Of a DNA stretch of 64,000 nt, positions 46,606-56,226 are shown piece by piece. The stretch comes from Aeromonas fluvialis (GTDB lineage: Bacteria; Pseudomonadota; Gammaproteobacteria; Enterobacterales; Aeromonadaceae), in NCBI RefSeq assembly GCF_000819885.1, contig NZ_CDBO01000057.1:1-64000 (forward strand), in the 5' to 3' direction. The notes beneath the pieces were generated by a model. The model did no database searches and had not been told where the DNA came from. It saw only the letters and a program-made list of their open reading frames with translations. How positions within the stretch are numbered: the stretch's first letter is position 1; each line of letters opens with the position of its first letter. Both the position numbers and the translations under genes were made by a program.

Positions 46606-48255
46606 ATGGGTAAGTGGTTTAAATCAGGGGCCCCCTGGATCTGGATGACCGGCGGCGCCGTCAGCCTGAGTCTGGTGGCGGTACTGGGTCTGCTGCTGCT
46701 GATCGGCTGGCGTGGTCTGGTCTACTTCTGGCCGCACCCAATCTATGAGTGGCAGCTGGAGGACGCCAGTGGCAACAAGAGCGTGTTGATCGGCGAGATC
46801 AACGATCGCGAGCTGGTGCCGGTGGAGCGGCTGCGCGCCGCAGGTCTGCCGCTGGAGGGGGAAGAGCGCGAGCTGCTGACCCGCTATCTGGTCAAGACCG
46901 GCAACCGTGAGTTCGTCGACCTCGATTTTCGCTGGGTACTGGAGACGGACATCAAGTCCCAGAGCCAGCCAGCCGAGCTGGCCATGGTTGAGCGTGCCAC
47001 CAACGGTAACTTCTACGGTTACATCGTCGGGGTAAAAGAGGATGGCCGCGAGCTGACTTCGGATCTGCATCCTGCCCTGCAGCGGGTGCTGGCGCGAGCC
47101 AATGCCCTCTCCGAACAGGCCAACGATCTGCAAAAAGGGGACATCGGCAGCATCAACTATCAGCTGGAGCGGCTGCGCCTGAAAGAGCGCAAAGCCGAGC
47201 TGGAAGAGAAGCTGACCGATCAGCTGAAAGCTCAGCTGGAGCGTGAACGTCAGGCCCTCAACGATCGTTATCAGGTGCTGGAAAAAGAGCTCTTCTCCCT
47301 GCGCAGTCAGGCTGACCGGGACAGCATCACCGTCAAGGATATGCGTGGCGAGCTGGTGACCATGCCCATGTCCAGGGTACTGGATGTGGTATGGCCCAAC
47401 GACATGAGCCTGCTGGCCAAGGTGGGTCACTGGTTCCACCAGATCGGCAAGTTTGTCTCCGACGATCCCCGTGAGGCCAATACCGAGGGCGGGGTGTTCC
47501 CGGCTATCTTCGGCACCGTCTTCATGGTGTTCCTGATGGCGATCATCGTCACCCCGCTGGGGGTGGTGGCAGCGGTCTACCTGCACGAGTATGCGGGCAA
47601 AAACAGCTTGACCAAGATCATCCGCATCGCGGTGATCAACCTGGCGGGTGTACCCTCCATCGTCTATGGCGTGTTTGGTTTGGGCTTCTTCGTCTACACA
47701 CTCGGCGGTTCGTTAGACCAGCTGTTCTACCCGGAAGCGCTGCCGAGCCCGACCTTTGGTTCACCCGGCGTGATCTGGTCGGCGCTGACCCTGGCCATCC
47801 TGACCCTGCCGGTGGTGATCGTCTCCACCGAAGAGGGGCTGGCGCGGATCCCGAGCACCATCCGTCAGGGCTCGTTGGCACTGGGCGCCACCCAGGCCGA
47901 GACCCTGTGGCGCATCGTGCTGCCGATGGCGAGTCCGGCCATCATGACCGGCCTTATTCTGGCGATTGCCCGGGCGGCCGGTGAAGTGGCGCCGCTGATG
48001 CTGGTGGGGGTGGTGAAACTGGCACCGACCCTGCCGATGGATGGCAACTTCCCGTATCTGCATGTGGAGCGCAAGTTCATGCACCTGGGCTTCCACATCT
48101 ATGACGTCGGCTTCCAGAGCCCCAACGTCGAGGCGGCCCGCCCGCTGGTCTATGCCACCTCCTTCCTGCTGGTGACGGTGATCGTGGGTCTGAACCTGAC
48201 CGCTATCGGTATTCGTAACCACTTGCGCGAAAAATTCCGGTCGCTGGAGCATTAA
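46606..48255 (+). CDS. pstA: PstA, phosphate ABC transporter permease (long form)
   Basis: A 549-residue permease partner of PstC. After one membrane helix (about 15-37) comes a roughly 230-residue extra region that includes a strongly predicted coiled coil (about 160-236, dense in Glu, Lys, Arg and Leu), then the permease core with GGVFPAIFGTVFMVFLMAII, NLAGVPSIVYGVFGLG and RAAGEVAPLMLVG. E. coli PstA is 296 residues. The ATG at 46606 follows AAGGA by seven bases; one at 46588 is an alternative. Part of pstCAB. Confidence 0.9.
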   Translation: MGKWFKSGAPWIWMTGGAVSLSLVAVLGLLLLIGWRGLVYFWPHPIYEWQLEDASGNKSVLIGEINDRELVPVERLRAAGLPLEGEERELLTRYLVKTGNREFVDLDFRWVLETDIKSQSQPAELAMVERATNGNFYGYIVGVKEDGRELTSDLHPALQRVLARANALSEQANDLQKGDIGSINYQLERLRLKERKAELEEKLTDQLKAQLERERQALNDRYQVLEKELFSLRSQADRDSITVKDMRGELVTMPMSRVLDVVWPNDMSLLAKVGHWFHQIGKFVSDDPREANTEGGVFPAIFGTVFMVFLMAIIVTPLGVVAAVYLHEYAGKNSLTKIIRIAVINLAGVPSIVYGVFGLGFFVYTLGGSLDQLFYPEALPSPTFGSPGVIWSALTLAILTLPVVIVSTEEGLARIPSTIRQGSLALGATQAETLWRIVLPMASPAIMTGLILAIARAAGEVAPLMLVGVVKLAPTLPMDGNFPYLHVERKFMHLGFHIYDVGFQSPNVEAARPLVYATSFLLVTVIVGLNLTAIGIRNHLREKFRSLEH

Positions 48256-48388
48256 TCCGGCGCCGCTTGAGTGATACAAGAGTGAGATAACAGAGGGGCG
48301 GCCGAGCGCGAGCCGCCATCTCTCTGCACCAATACGTGAGGGGCGCCGGCAGCTGTCCGGCCACTCCAGATAGATTTTGAGGTAACAG

Positions 48389-49207
48389 ATGATCAACGTA
48401 ACGACCACGTCTACCCAGCACACCGCGCTGGACCTGCTCAACCTGACCCCGGAGCAGACCGCGCTGGAGGTGAAGGATCTCAACCTGTACTACGGCAGCA
48501 AGCAGGCGCTGTTCAACGTCAACATGAAGATCCCCAAAGGGCAGGTGACCGCCTTTATCGGCCCGTCAGGCTGTGGCAAATCGACCCTGCTGCGCTGCAT
48601 CAACCGGATGAACGATCTGGTGGAGATCTGCCGCATCGAAGGGGAAATCCAGCTGCACGGCCACAACATCTATGACAAGAGCGTCGATGTGTCTGCCCTG
48701 CGCCGTCAGGTGGGCATGGTGTTCCAGCGCCCGAACCCCTTCCCCAAGTCCATCTACGAAAACGTGGTCTATGGCCTGCGTCTGCAGGGGATCAACGATC
48801 GCCGTACTCTGGATGAGGCGGCAGAGCGTTCCCTGCGCGGGGCGGCCCTGTGGGAAGAGGTGAAAGATCGTCTGCACGACAACGCCTTCGGTCTTTCCGG
48901 TGGTCAGCAGCAGCGTCTGGTTATTGCCCGCGCTATCGCCATCGAGCCGGAAGTGTTGCTGCTCGATGAACCGACCTCGGCGCTCGACCCTATCTCTACC
49001 CTCACCATCGAGGAGCTGATCAACGAGCTAAAGAGCCAGTTCACCGTGGTGATCGTGACCCACAACATGCAGCAGGCGGCGCGGGTGTCGGATCAGACCG
49101 CTTTCATGTACATGGGCGAGCTTATCGAGTACTCGGATACCAACACCATCTTCACCACTCCGGCCAAGAAGAAGACCGAGGATTACATCACCGGTCGCTA
49201 CGGCTAA
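48389..49207 (+). CDS. pstB: PstB, phosphate ABC transporter ATPase
   Basis: A 272-residue ATPase: Walker [10 protein letters not shown], signature LSGGQQQR, Walker [13 protein letters not shown], and the PstB-typical [16 protein letters not shown]. It powers high-affinity phosphate uptake through PstCA and signals sufficiency to PhoR with PhoU. It lies 133 bp after pstA with a GAGGTAA ribosome site. Confidence 0.95.
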   Translation: MINVTTTSTQHTALDLLNLTPEQTALEVKDLNLYYGSKQALFNVNMKIPKGQVTAFIGPSGCGKSTLLRCINRMNDLVEICRIEGEIQLHGHNIYDKSVDVSALRRQVGMVFQRPNPFPKSIYENVVYGLRLQGINDRRTLDEAAERSLRGAALWEEVKDRLHDNAFGLSGGQQQRLVIARAIAIEPEVLLLDEPTSALDPISTLTIEELINELKSQFTVVIVTHNMQQAARVSDQTAFMYMGELIEYSDTNTIFTTPAKKKTEDYITGRYG

Positions 49208-49237
49208 GGCATGGCTGGTGCAATAAGGGTCATTGAT

Positions 49238-49288
49238 ATGAACATGATGAGCATCAACAAACAGATTACCGGTCAGTTCAACGGCTAG
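49238..49288 (+). pseudogene. Partial duplicate of the phoU start (16 codons)
   Basis: ATG at 49238 to TAG at 49286-49288 encodes MNMMSINKQITGQFNG. This is strikingly like the PhoU start [16 protein letters not shown] 30 bp downstream. The DNA following the stop does not continue the match. It looks like a truncated duplication of the phoU 5' end; translation as a short leader is possible but unproven. Confidence 0.65.
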
Positions 49289-49318
49289 GGCATACTCGGA
49301 GCATCAAGGATTATTTGT

Positions 49319-50029
49319 ATGGACAATATGAACCTCAATAAACACATATCCGGTCAGTTCAATGCCGAGCTAGAGAGCGTGCGCAATCAGGTGCTGGTGA
49401 TGGGTGGTCTGGTGGAGCAGCAGCTCACCGACGCCATCGCGGCGATCCACGATCAGGATCTCGATGCGGCGCGCAAGATCGTTGCCAACGACCACAACGT
49501 CAATGCGATGGAAGTGGCGATCGACGAGGAGTGCACCCGCATCATCGCCAAGCGCCAGCCGACTGCCTCCGATCTGCGACTGGTAATGGCCATCATCAAG
49601 ACCATCACCGACCTGGAGCGCATTGGCGACGTGGCGGACAAGATCGCTCGCATGCTGACCGACAACGCCAACAAGCCGCAGCCGCCGCTGGTGTCGCTGG
49701 AGAACATGGGCCGCCGTACCATCAAGATGCTGCACGATGTGCTCGACGCCTTCGCCCGCATGGATCTCGATGCGGCGCTGGCGGTTTACAAGGAAGATGA
49801 CAAGGTCGATCGGGAATACGAGTCCATCATCCGCGAGCTGATGACCTACATGATGGAAGATCCCCGCACCATCCCCCAGGTCCTCAATGTGCTGTGGGCG
49901 GCACGGGCCATCGAGCGGGTCGGCGATCGCTGCCAGCACATCTGCGAGTACATCGTCTATTATGTGAAAGGCAAGGATGTACGCCATACCAAGGGCGATG
50001 ATCTAGGGGCCCTGCTGGGGAAGAACTAA
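49319..50029 (+). CDS. phoU: PhoU, phosphate signalling regulator
   Basis: A 236-residue all-helical protein made of two PhoU repeats, with the metal-binding helices containing [15 protein letters not shown] (about 100-114) and [20 protein letters not shown] near the C-terminus. PhoU restrains PhoR/PhoB signalling when phosphate is sufficient, together with PstSCAB. AAGGA upstream of the ATG is the likely ribosome site. A strong terminator closes the pst operon after it. Confidence 0.94.
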   Translation: MDNMNLNKHISGQFNAELESVRNQVLVMGGLVEQQLTDAIAAIHDQDLDAARKIVANDHNVNAMEVAIDEECTRIIAKRQPTASDLRLVMAIIKTITDLERIGDVADKIARMLTDNANKPQPPLVSLENMGRRTIKMLHDVLDAFARMDLDAALAVYKEDDKVDREYESIIRELMTYMMEDPRTIPQVLNVLWAARAIERVGDRCQHICEYIVYYVKGKDVRHTKGDDLGALLGKN

Positions 50030-50041
50030 TCAGAAGTGAAT

Positions 50042-50068
50042 AAAAAGGCGCGTTAGGCGCCTTTTTTG
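50042..50068 (+). terminator. Rho-independent terminator after phoU
   Basis: AAAAAGGCGC (50042-50051) pairs with GCGCCTTTTT (50057-50066), loop GTTAG, with a TTTTTT run. Confidence 0.9.
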
Positions 50069-50219
50069 TTGCATCGCTGGCCGGAGTAAGATAAAGCGCC
50101 AAATTGGCGGTTTTCTGATAGAATGCTCCCCCTGTATGGGTCCCGGATGGGCTCACGGTCCGGTCTCCCGGGCCCAGTTTGCCGTCTTGTGCTAAGACGG
50201 GTGTCGCAATAGGTTAATC

Positions 50220-51539
50220 ATGAGTTTTGCCGATAGTTTGTTCTTTCTGATGCTGCTGGTTGCCGGCAGCGTGTTCTTCTCTCTCTCCGAGATCTCCCTC
50301 GCCGCCTCCCGCAAGATCAAGTTGCAGGTGATGGCCGATGAGGGCAACCGCCATGCCGAAAAGGTACTGGCACTGCAGGCCCAGCCGGGCAACTTCTTTA
50401 CCGTGGTGCAGATCGGGCTCAATACCGTCGCCATCCTTGGCGGTATCCTGGGCGAATCCGCCCTGAACCCGGCCATCAAGGAGCTGGTCTCCGAGTTCTA
50501 TCAGGGGCCCTGGCTGAGTGAAATCAGCTCGGCGACCTCCTTCGTGTTCGTCACCGGCATGTTCATTCTCATCGCCGATCTGATGCCCAAGCGCCTCGCC
50601 ATGACCATGCCGGAGCGGATCGCCGTGGTGGTGGTGCGCCCCATGCTGCTGTGCGTCACCCTGCTGATGCCGCTGGTGTGGCTGTTCAATGGCATGGCCA
50701 ACGGCCTGTTCCGGCTGCTGCGCATCTCCATGGTGCGCAACGACGAGATCACCTCCGACGACATCTATGCGGTGATGGATGCGGGGGCCGAGGCGGGCGT
50801 CATCCAGCGCGAGGAGCATCAGCTCATCGAGAACGTGTTCGAGCTGCAGTCCCTCGGCGTTACCTCCGCCATGACGGCGCGCGAGAGCCTCATCTACTTC
50901 ACCCTGCAAGAAGGGGAGGAGAGCATCAAGGCCAAGATCGCCGAGCACCCCCACAACAAGTTCCTGGTGTGCGACCACAACCTCGACAGCATCAAGGGCT
51001 TCGTCGACTCCAAGGAGCTGCTGATCCGGGTCATCAGCGGCCAGAGCATCGATCTCAACAGCGGCTCCCTGGTGCAGAACGTCATCATCATCCCCGACAC
51101 CCTGAACCTCTATGAGGCGATGGAGTACTTCAAGAACCATCGCGGCGACTTCGCGGTGGTGATGAACGAGTACGCGCTGGTGGTGGGGATTGTCACCATG
51201 AACGACCTGATGAGTACCGTGATGGGCGAGTGGGCGACTCATGTGGTGGAAGAGCAGATCGTCCAGCGGGACGAGAACTCCTGGCTGGTGGACGGAGTGA
51301 CCCCCATCTCCGACGTGATGCGCGCCTTCGATATCGAAGAGTTCCCCGAAAACCAGAACTACGAGACCATCGCCGGCTTCATCATGTATATGCTGCGCAA
51401 GATCCCCAAGCGCACTGACTCGGTCAAATACGCCGGTTACAAGTTTGAAGTGGTGGATATCGACAGTTACAAGATTGATCAGCTGCTGGTTACCCGGGTC
51501 GAGCCGGTGGTGGCCGAGAAGCCTGCTCAGGAATCGTAA
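50220..51539 (+). CDS. CNNM/CBS-domain membrane protein (hemolysin/CorC family, YtfL-like)
   Basis: A 439-residue protein with an N-terminal CNNM domain of about four membrane helices (to about residue 190; LPFALAASRK-like SEISLAASRKIKLQ and FILIADLMPKRLAMTMPERI), two CBS domains (about 205-335; VMNEYALVVGIVTMNDLMST) and a C-terminal CorC/HlyC domain. The layout is that of YtfL/PaeA-type proteins, linked in E. coli to polyamine export; related proteins affect magnesium and cobalt. The substrate here is not determinable. It is followed 18 bp later by a lipoprotein gene. Confidence 0.85.
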   Translation: MSFADSLFFLMLLVAGSVFFSLSEISLAASRKIKLQVMADEGNRHAEKVLALQAQPGNFFTVVQIGLNTVAILGGILGESALNPAIKELVSEFYQGPWLSEISSATSFVFVTGMFILIADLMPKRLAMTMPERIAVVVVRPMLLCVTLLMPLVWLFNGMANGLFRLLRISMVRNDEITSDDIYAVMDAGAEAGVIQREEHQLIENVFELQSLGVTSAMTARESLIYFTLQEGEESIKAKIAEHPHNKFLVCDHNLDSIKGFVDSKELLIRVISGQSIDLNSGSLVQNVIIIPDTLNLYEAMEYFKNHRGDFAVVMNEYALVVGIVTMNDLMSTVMGEWATHVVEEQIVQRDENSWLVDGVTPISDVMRAFDIEEFPENQNYETIAGFIMYMLRKIPKRTDSVKYAGYKFEVVDIDSYKIDQLLVTRVEPVVAEKPAQES

Positions 51540-51557
51540 AAGGAGCGACATAGAGTC

Positions 51558-52100
51558 ATGAAGATGCAGTCTTATTGCCGTGCGCTGGCCTGTGTCGCGC
51601 TCGCCCTGGCACTGGGTGCCTGTAGCCAGAGTGCGCCACGCAAAGCCACCGTGGCTGCCAAGCCGGCAGCTCCCAAGCCCGCCGTGGTCGTGCCGCAGCC
51701 GGACCCCGATGCGGTGGTGCAAAGCGGCATGGCTGAGCCGAGCCCGGTCTTTGACGAGCAGTACCACGGCCCGGATCAGGGGTCGCTGGAGTCGGTGACC
51801 GCCCTGTTTGCCCGTGGCTACATCGAGTCTGCCATGCGTGAGACCATGCTGGCGGCGGTGCACAACGACTATCCGCTGCTCGGCATGCGGGATGTGCGCC
51901 TGACCGATCCGGTCTCCAAATTCCTCACCTCCGAGCATGCGGCCATGACGGCTCATGACTACCTTTATGCTGGTGTGCAGCGCAGGCTGGGTCGTCCGCT
52001 CAGCCCTGCCCAGTGGGAGCAGATCTGGCGCGGCTTGCCGCAGCAGGGTCGGGTTTCCGACTGGGTTAAACAGATCAAACGAGTGCTGGCTGGGCGTTAA
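51558..52100 (+). CDS. Predicted lipoprotein of unknown function
   Basis: A 180-residue protein with a signal sequence and lipobox LGAC, modified Cys at residue 22. A Pro/Ala-rich linker (about 30-55) leads to a mostly helical domain (about 70-180; AMRETMLAAVHNDYPLLGM, WRGLPQQGRVSDWVKQIKR). No catalytic motif or family is recognised. AAGGAG precedes the ATG. It probably shares an operon with the CNNM/CBS gene and is closed by a strong terminator. Confidence 0.75.
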   Translation: MKMQSYCRALACVALALALGACSQSAPRKATVAAKPAAPKPAVVVPQPDPDAVVQSGMAEPSPVFDEQYHGPDQGSLESVTALFARGYIESAMRETMLAAVHNDYPLLGMRDVRLTDPVSKFLTSEHAAMTAHDYLYAGVQRRLGRPLSPAQWEQIWRGLPQQGRVSDWVKQIKRVLAGR

Positions 52101-52114
52101 GCCACCGGTTTGCC

Positions 52115-52156
52115 AAAAACACATGAGGCCACCTTAGCGTGGCCTCATGTGTTTTT
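52115..52156. terminator. Bidirectional terminator with 18-bp perfect stem
   Basis: 52115-52132 (AAAAACACATGAGGCCAC) pairs perfectly with 52139-52156, loop CTTAGC. A-run at the left and T-run at the right let it end both the lipoprotein gene and the convergent desaturase gene. Confidence 0.9.
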
Positions 52157-52167
52157 ATCGGCCTGCC

Positions 52168-53025
52168 TCAGGAGGCGGATGGCCCTGCCGGTTTGCCAAA
52201 CAGGACTTTGAATTTGGCGGGCCAGGGCAGGCTACGGGCGGCACGCAGCATATCGCGCCACTCGTGAAAGGTGAGGGTGAGTGGGTTGAAGCTGTGGATC
52301 GGTTTGGTGATGCCAAAGCGGCACGGCTCGGCCGGGTCTTCTTCGACAAAGGTACCAAACAGCCGATCCCAGATGATGAGCACCCCGGCAAAGTTGCGGT
52401 CTATGTACTTGGCGTTGCTGGCGTGGTGCACCCTGTGGTGGGAGGGGGTATTGAAGAGCCACTCCAGCTTGCCGAGCTTGCCCACCACCTGGGTATGGAC
52501 GAAAAACTGGAAGCCCAGGCTCAGCAGCACGGTCGTGACCACGGCCGCTGGCGGGAAACCTATCACTATCATGGGGATCCAGAACAGCCACATGCCGGAG
52601 ACCGGGTACATCAGACTCTGGCGAAAGGCGGTGGAGAGGTTGAGCCGCTCCGAGCTGTGGTGCACTACGTGGGAGGCCCACAGCCAGCGAACATGGTGGC
52701 TGGTGAAGTGGAACAGCCAGTAACAGAGATCCTGCAACAGGAACAGCAGCAATACGCTCCAGAAGGTGAGCCCGATGTCGAATAGTCGCCAGCCCCAGAG
52801 GGTGTCATACAGATAAGCAATGGCGATGGCCGCCAGCGCATCGCCCCCCTGGTGCATCAGGGCCAGGGTAGCGTTGGCGAACAAATCCCGCCACTGATAG
52901 GTGGCGGTGGGAAAGGCGGTGCCATGCTTGCGCAGGTAGAGCATCTCCCAGCCGATAAAGGCCACAAAGATCGGGGAGAGATAGAGCAAGATAAGTTGCA
53001 CATCCATCAGCAGGCATCCATTCAT
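52168..53025 (-). CDS. Sterol desaturase / fatty acid hydroxylase family protein
   Basis: A 285-residue inner-membrane protein with four or five hydrophobic segments and the three histidine clusters of this di-iron family: HFTSHH (near residue 105), HVVHH (near 118) and HRVHH (near 198). Members hydroxylate or desaturate lipids; some cleave ether lipids. The substrate is unknown. Start 53025 lacks a clear ribosome site; an ATG at 53007 is also possible. It stands alone and converges with the lipoprotein gene. Confidence 0.85.
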   Translation of the reverse strand: MNGCLLMDVQLILLYLSPIFVAFIGWEMLYLRKHGTAFPTATYQWRDLFANATLALMHQGGDALAAIAIAYLYDTLWGWRLFDIGLTFWSVLLLFLLQDLCYWLFHFTSHHVRWLWASHVVHHSSERLNLSTAFRQSLMYPVSGMWLFWIPMIVIGFPPAAVVTTVLLSLGFQFFVHTQVVGKLGKLEWLFNTPSHHRVHHASNAKYIDRNFAGVLIIWDRLFGTFVEEDPAEPCRFGITKPIHSFNPLTLTFHEWRDMLRAARSLPWPAKFKVLFGKPAGPSAS

Positions 53026-53223
53026 TCAGAGCAATTGCTCTCCAGCATAAGGGATGGCATTAATATTTCATTAACATTTTGTCGAGCTCTCGCTGTGTCG
53101 CAGAAATGGGTCGGTGGCACAGTCAGGTACTGTGGGTGACCAAGGCTGAAACCGGCTCTTGTCAGGCATGGCTGGCTTATGTGTCACTGGCGCTGACCAG
53201 GGGCTGCGCCAGTGAAGAACCAC

Positions 53224-53250
53224 AAGAGGGACCCTGGGGTCCCTCTTCGT
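53224..53250 (-). terminator. Terminator after the amino-acid ABC operon
   Basis: AAGAGGGACC (53224-53233) pairs with GGTCCCTCTT (53238-53247), loop CTGG. It lies 22 bp beyond the ATPase gene. The T-tract on the minus strand is weak (TCTTGTGG). Confidence 0.6.
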
Positions 53251-53271
53251 TTATCCATCGCGGCCTGTTGC

Positions 53272-54015
53272 CTAGAGCACCTGACTCAGGAACTGGCGCA
53301 GGCGTGGGGAGGGGGGGTTGTCAAAGAAGTCGGCCGGTTTTTCATCTACCAGCAGTTCGCCGCTCTCCATAAACAGCACCCGATCCGCCACTTCCCGGGC
53401 AAAGCCCATCTCGTGGGTCACCACCACCATGGTCATCCCCTCGCGGGCCAGCCCCTTCATCACATCCAGCACTTCGCCCACCATCTCGGGGTCCAGCGCA
53501 CTGGTGGGTTCGTCAAACAGCATGATGCGGGGCTGCATGGCCAGCGCCCGGGCGATGGCCACCCGTTGTTGCTGACCACCGGAGAGCTGGGACGGGTAGC
53601 TGGCCGCTTTCACCGATAGCCCCACTTTCAGCAGCAGCGCCTTGGCCCTGTCTTCGGCCTCACGGCGCGACAGGCCGCGTACCTTCTGGGGTGCCAGGGT
53701 GATATTGTCCAGCACCGTCAAGTGAGGGAAGAGGTTGAAGGACTGAAACACCATGCCCACCTCTTCCCGCAGCTTGTTGACATCACCGGGTTCGGTCAGG
53801 CAGATCCCGTCAACCACGATATCGCCGTCATTGATGGTCTCCAGCTGGTTGAGGGTGCGCAGGAAGGTCGATTTGCCCGAGCCGCTGGGGCCGACGATCA
53901 CCACCACCTCCCCTTCGGCCACCTCGGTGCTGACGTTTTTCAGTGCATGCACCTCGCTGCCGTAGAACTTTTCTACACCGGTCGCCTTGATAATGGGATC
54001 AGTTGCTGCGCGCAT
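53272..54015 (-). CDS. Polar amino-acid ABC transporter ATP-binding protein (GlnQ-type)
   Basis: A 247-residue ATPase: Walker [10 protein letters not shown], signature [19 protein letters not shown], Walker [15 protein letters not shown]. The [20 protein letters not shown] and [18 protein letters not shown] segments are typical of GlnQ/HisP-type importers. It overlaps the permease gene by 17 bp. With the permease and binding protein it forms a complete importer; the amino acid cannot be told from the sequence, though the binding protein suggests Gln, Glu or Asp class. Confidence 0.92.
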   Translation of the reverse strand: MRAATDPIIKATGVEKFYGSEVHALKNVSTEVAEGEVVVIVGPSGSGKSTFLRTLNQLETINDGDIVVDGICLTEPGDVNKLREEVGMVFQSFNLFPHLTVLDNITLAPQKVRGLSRREAEDRAKALLLKVGLSVKAASYPSQLSGGQQQRVAIARALAMQPRIMLFDEPTSALDPEMVGEVLDVMKGLAREGMTMVVVTHEMGFAREVADRVLFMESGELLVDEKPADFFDNPPSPRLRQFLSQVL

Positions 54016-54991
54016 ATTTCACCTCCAGACGCCGAACCAGGAAAGAGAGAGTGCCGGTGAGCACCAGATAGAGCAGGGCCACGGTAAACCACACCTCGAA
54101 CGGGCTGAAGGTGGAGCTGACCACCTCGCGCCCTGCCTTGGTCAGATCCGTGATGGAGATGACCGACACCAGCGAGGAGTCCTTGATCAGGTTGATAAAC
54201 TGGCCCGCCAGCGGCGGCAGTACCCGCTTGAAGGCTTGCGGCAGAATGACGTAGCGCATGGTTTGGGCCGAGGTGAGGCCCAGGCTGCGGCCCGCCTCCA
54301 TCTGCCCCTTATGGATGGAGCTGATACCGGCGCGGACGATCTCTGCCACATAGGCACCGGTAAAGACCGCCAGTGCGGCGACCCCGGCGGTGAAGCGATC
54401 CAGGTTCAGCACGGTGCCGATAAAGAAGTAGACGATGAAGATCTGCACCAGCAGCGGGGTGCCGCGAATGAGTTCCACGTAGGTGATGGCCAGATTGCGC
54501 AGGGCCGGGTTGGGGGAGAGGCGTGCCAGCCCAGCCAGGGTGCCGAGCAAAATGGCGAAGATACCCGCTACCAGCGAGAGCTTGACGGTGACCCAGACGC
54601 CCCAGGCGATGGGGCCGGCGGTCCAGCTCAGTTGGGTGTCGAGGGTATCGCCGCGAAAGATGGTATCCCCTTCGGCGACTTGTATGCCGGTGCTGGCGAT
54701 GGCTTGGCGCACATTGGGGTCGAGATCGTCTTGCAAGAACAGCTGGCCCTGCTCGGCCTCGCTGGTGCCTGCCATCACGGTGCCGTCAAATTCGGCCAGA
54801 TTCTTCTGCTCTGCCTGATAGGCGATGTATTGGGGAATGCGTTCCCAGCGCCAGGTGTAATCCACGGACTGGACAGCCTTGTAGATACCGAAGACGGCAA
54901 CCAGCAGCATCAGCAGGAAGACCCCATGCCAGATCAGCGGGTTGGGCTGTTTTTCCATCTGTCTTGTCGGTTTGGGTGTGTGCACAGTCAC
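53999..54991 (-). CDS. Amino-acid ABC transporter permease
   Basis: A 330-residue permease. The first membrane helix (about 20-40) is followed by a periplasmic segment of roughly 60-70 residues, then the HisM/GlnP-type core with [40 protein letters not shown] (EAA-region neighbour) and [20 protein letters not shown]. The start codon is GTG at 54991 or the GTG two codons later, which is better spaced from AGAGG; an ATG 11 codons in is a further option. It is larger than enteric GlnP (219) because of the N-terminal insertion. Confidence 0.9.
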   Translation of the reverse strand: MTVHTPKPTRQMEKQPNPLIWHGVFLLMLLVAVFGIYKAVQSVDYTWRWERIPQYIAYQAEQKNLAEFDGTVMAGTSEAEQGQLFLQDDLDPNVRQAIASTGIQVAEGDTIFRGDTLDTQLSWTAGPIAWGVWVTVKLSLVAGIFAILLGTLAGLARLSPNPALRNLAITYVELIRGTPLLVQIFIVYFFIGTVLNLDRFTAGVAALAVFTGAYVAEIVRAGISSIHKGQMEAGRSLGLTSAQTMRYVILPQAFKRVLPPLAGQFINLIKDSSLVSVISITDLTKAGREVVSSTFSPFEVWFTVALLYLVLTGTLSFLVRRLEVKYARSN

Positions 54992-55058
54992 AACCTCTTC
55001 TCGTTATTGTGGGGGGAGCAGCGGAGTGCAGGGGCGGCAAAGGGCCGCCCCTCTGGGG

Positions 55059-55859
55059 TTATTTGAGCTGGTTCAGCCAGGCATTGGATTCGAACCACTT
55101 CTGGTAGAGGCGGTCGTAGCTGCCGTCGCCCTTGATTTGGCGCAGATAGTTGTTGAACCAGTTGAGGGTGTCCTGATCCCCCTTGCGGATGGCCCAGGCC
55201 AGCGGTTCAAAAGTGAACGGCTTGTCGAGGTGCACCACGGCGCCCTGATTCTGGGAGGCGAAGATGGCGTTGTAGGGCAGGTCATAGATGAAGGCATCGA
55301 CCTTGCCGTTGATCACTTCCAGCTTGGCGTCATCCTGGGTTTCAAACTGCAGCAGGGTGGCTTTCGGGATCAGGCGCTTGACTGCCTGCTCGCCGGTGGT
55401 GCCGAGCTTGACCGCGATCTTGTATTTCGGGTCGTTGAGGTCGGTGAAGGATTTGATTTCGCCCGCCTTATCTTTACGCAGAACGATGGTCTGGCCGACC
55501 ACGATGTAAGGGTCGGCGAAGTTGACCCGCAGGTTGCGCTGGGGGGTGACGGTCATGCCGCCCATGATGACGTCGAACTTGTTGGTCAGCAGTGCCGGGA
55601 TGATGCCATCCCAGGCGGTGTTGACGAACTCGACTTTCACACCCATCTCTTTGGCGACCATCTTGGCGAGATCCACGTCAAAGCCGATGTACTGGCCCTG
55701 CTTGTTGGTCATCTCGAAGGGTTGATAGCCCGCATCAAAGCCGACCCGCAGTACGCCGCGTTCGAGCACGGCATCCAGAGTGGAAGTGGGAGCAGGGGTC
55801 GGGGCCGCCGTGGCGATCCCGCAAAACAGCAGGGTAGAAAGAATCAGTTTTTTGATCAT
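55059..55859 (-). CDS. Amino-acid ABC transporter substrate-binding protein
   Basis: A 266-residue periplasmic binding protein with signal peptide (residues 1 to about 19, ending ATA). The SBP_bac_3 fold shows VLRVGFDAGYQPFEMTNKQG, YIGFDVDLAKMVAKEMGVKV, and GGMTVTPQRNLRVNFADPY. It supplies substrate to the adjacent permease and ATPase. The ATG at 55859 starts the signal peptide; the open frame upstream to 56054 is not protein-like. Its promoter should be in the following 367-bp gap. Confidence 0.92.
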   Translation of the reverse strand: MIKKLILSTLLFCGIATAAPTPAPTSTLDAVLERGVLRVGFDAGYQPFEMTNKQGQYIGFDVDLAKMVAKEMGVKVEFVNTAWDGIIPALLTNKFDVIMGGMTVTPQRNLRVNFADPYIVVGQTIVLRKDKAGEIKSFTDLNDPKYKIAVKLGTTGEQAVKRLIPKATLLQFETQDDAKLEVINGKVDAFIYDLPYNAIFASQNQGAVVHLDKPFTFEPLAWAIRKGDQDTLNWFNNYLRQIKGDGSYDRLYQKWFESNAWLNQLK

Positions 55860-56226
55860 AAGTGACGTCTCTGTCGGTGGTGTGTTCGGCCTTGAACCTG
55901 ATCCCGTGCGACTCCGTAGCACAAGAGACTGCTGCATCCGGCAACAGGCAAGACAGGATGAATGTCTTGAACGGGACAAAAGCCCCATATGAGATGCTAT
56001 GAGTAGTGGTTGAGTGAAAAATGTACCAAAAACAGATTGTGTCAGCAGACTCAACAGGTTAGAGGCATTTTTTGCTCATGGCTTCACTCATAAAATCACA
56101 CGAAAACAACATATCTATCTAATAGAGTCGGTTCAAGCGCAAAATGTGATCGAAGGCCATTGAAATCAAAAGAGGAGACAATTTAACCGCTACCTTCTCA
56201 TGAAGGGCATCGATTGACCCTGAGTG
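55860..56226. other. Intergenic region between ABC operon and uhpC
   Basis: A 367-bp A+T-rich gap that should hold the minus-strand promoter of the amino-acid ABC operon and the end of uhpC transcription. I see no clear consensus promoter, terminator hairpin or small gene. Confidence 0.4.
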
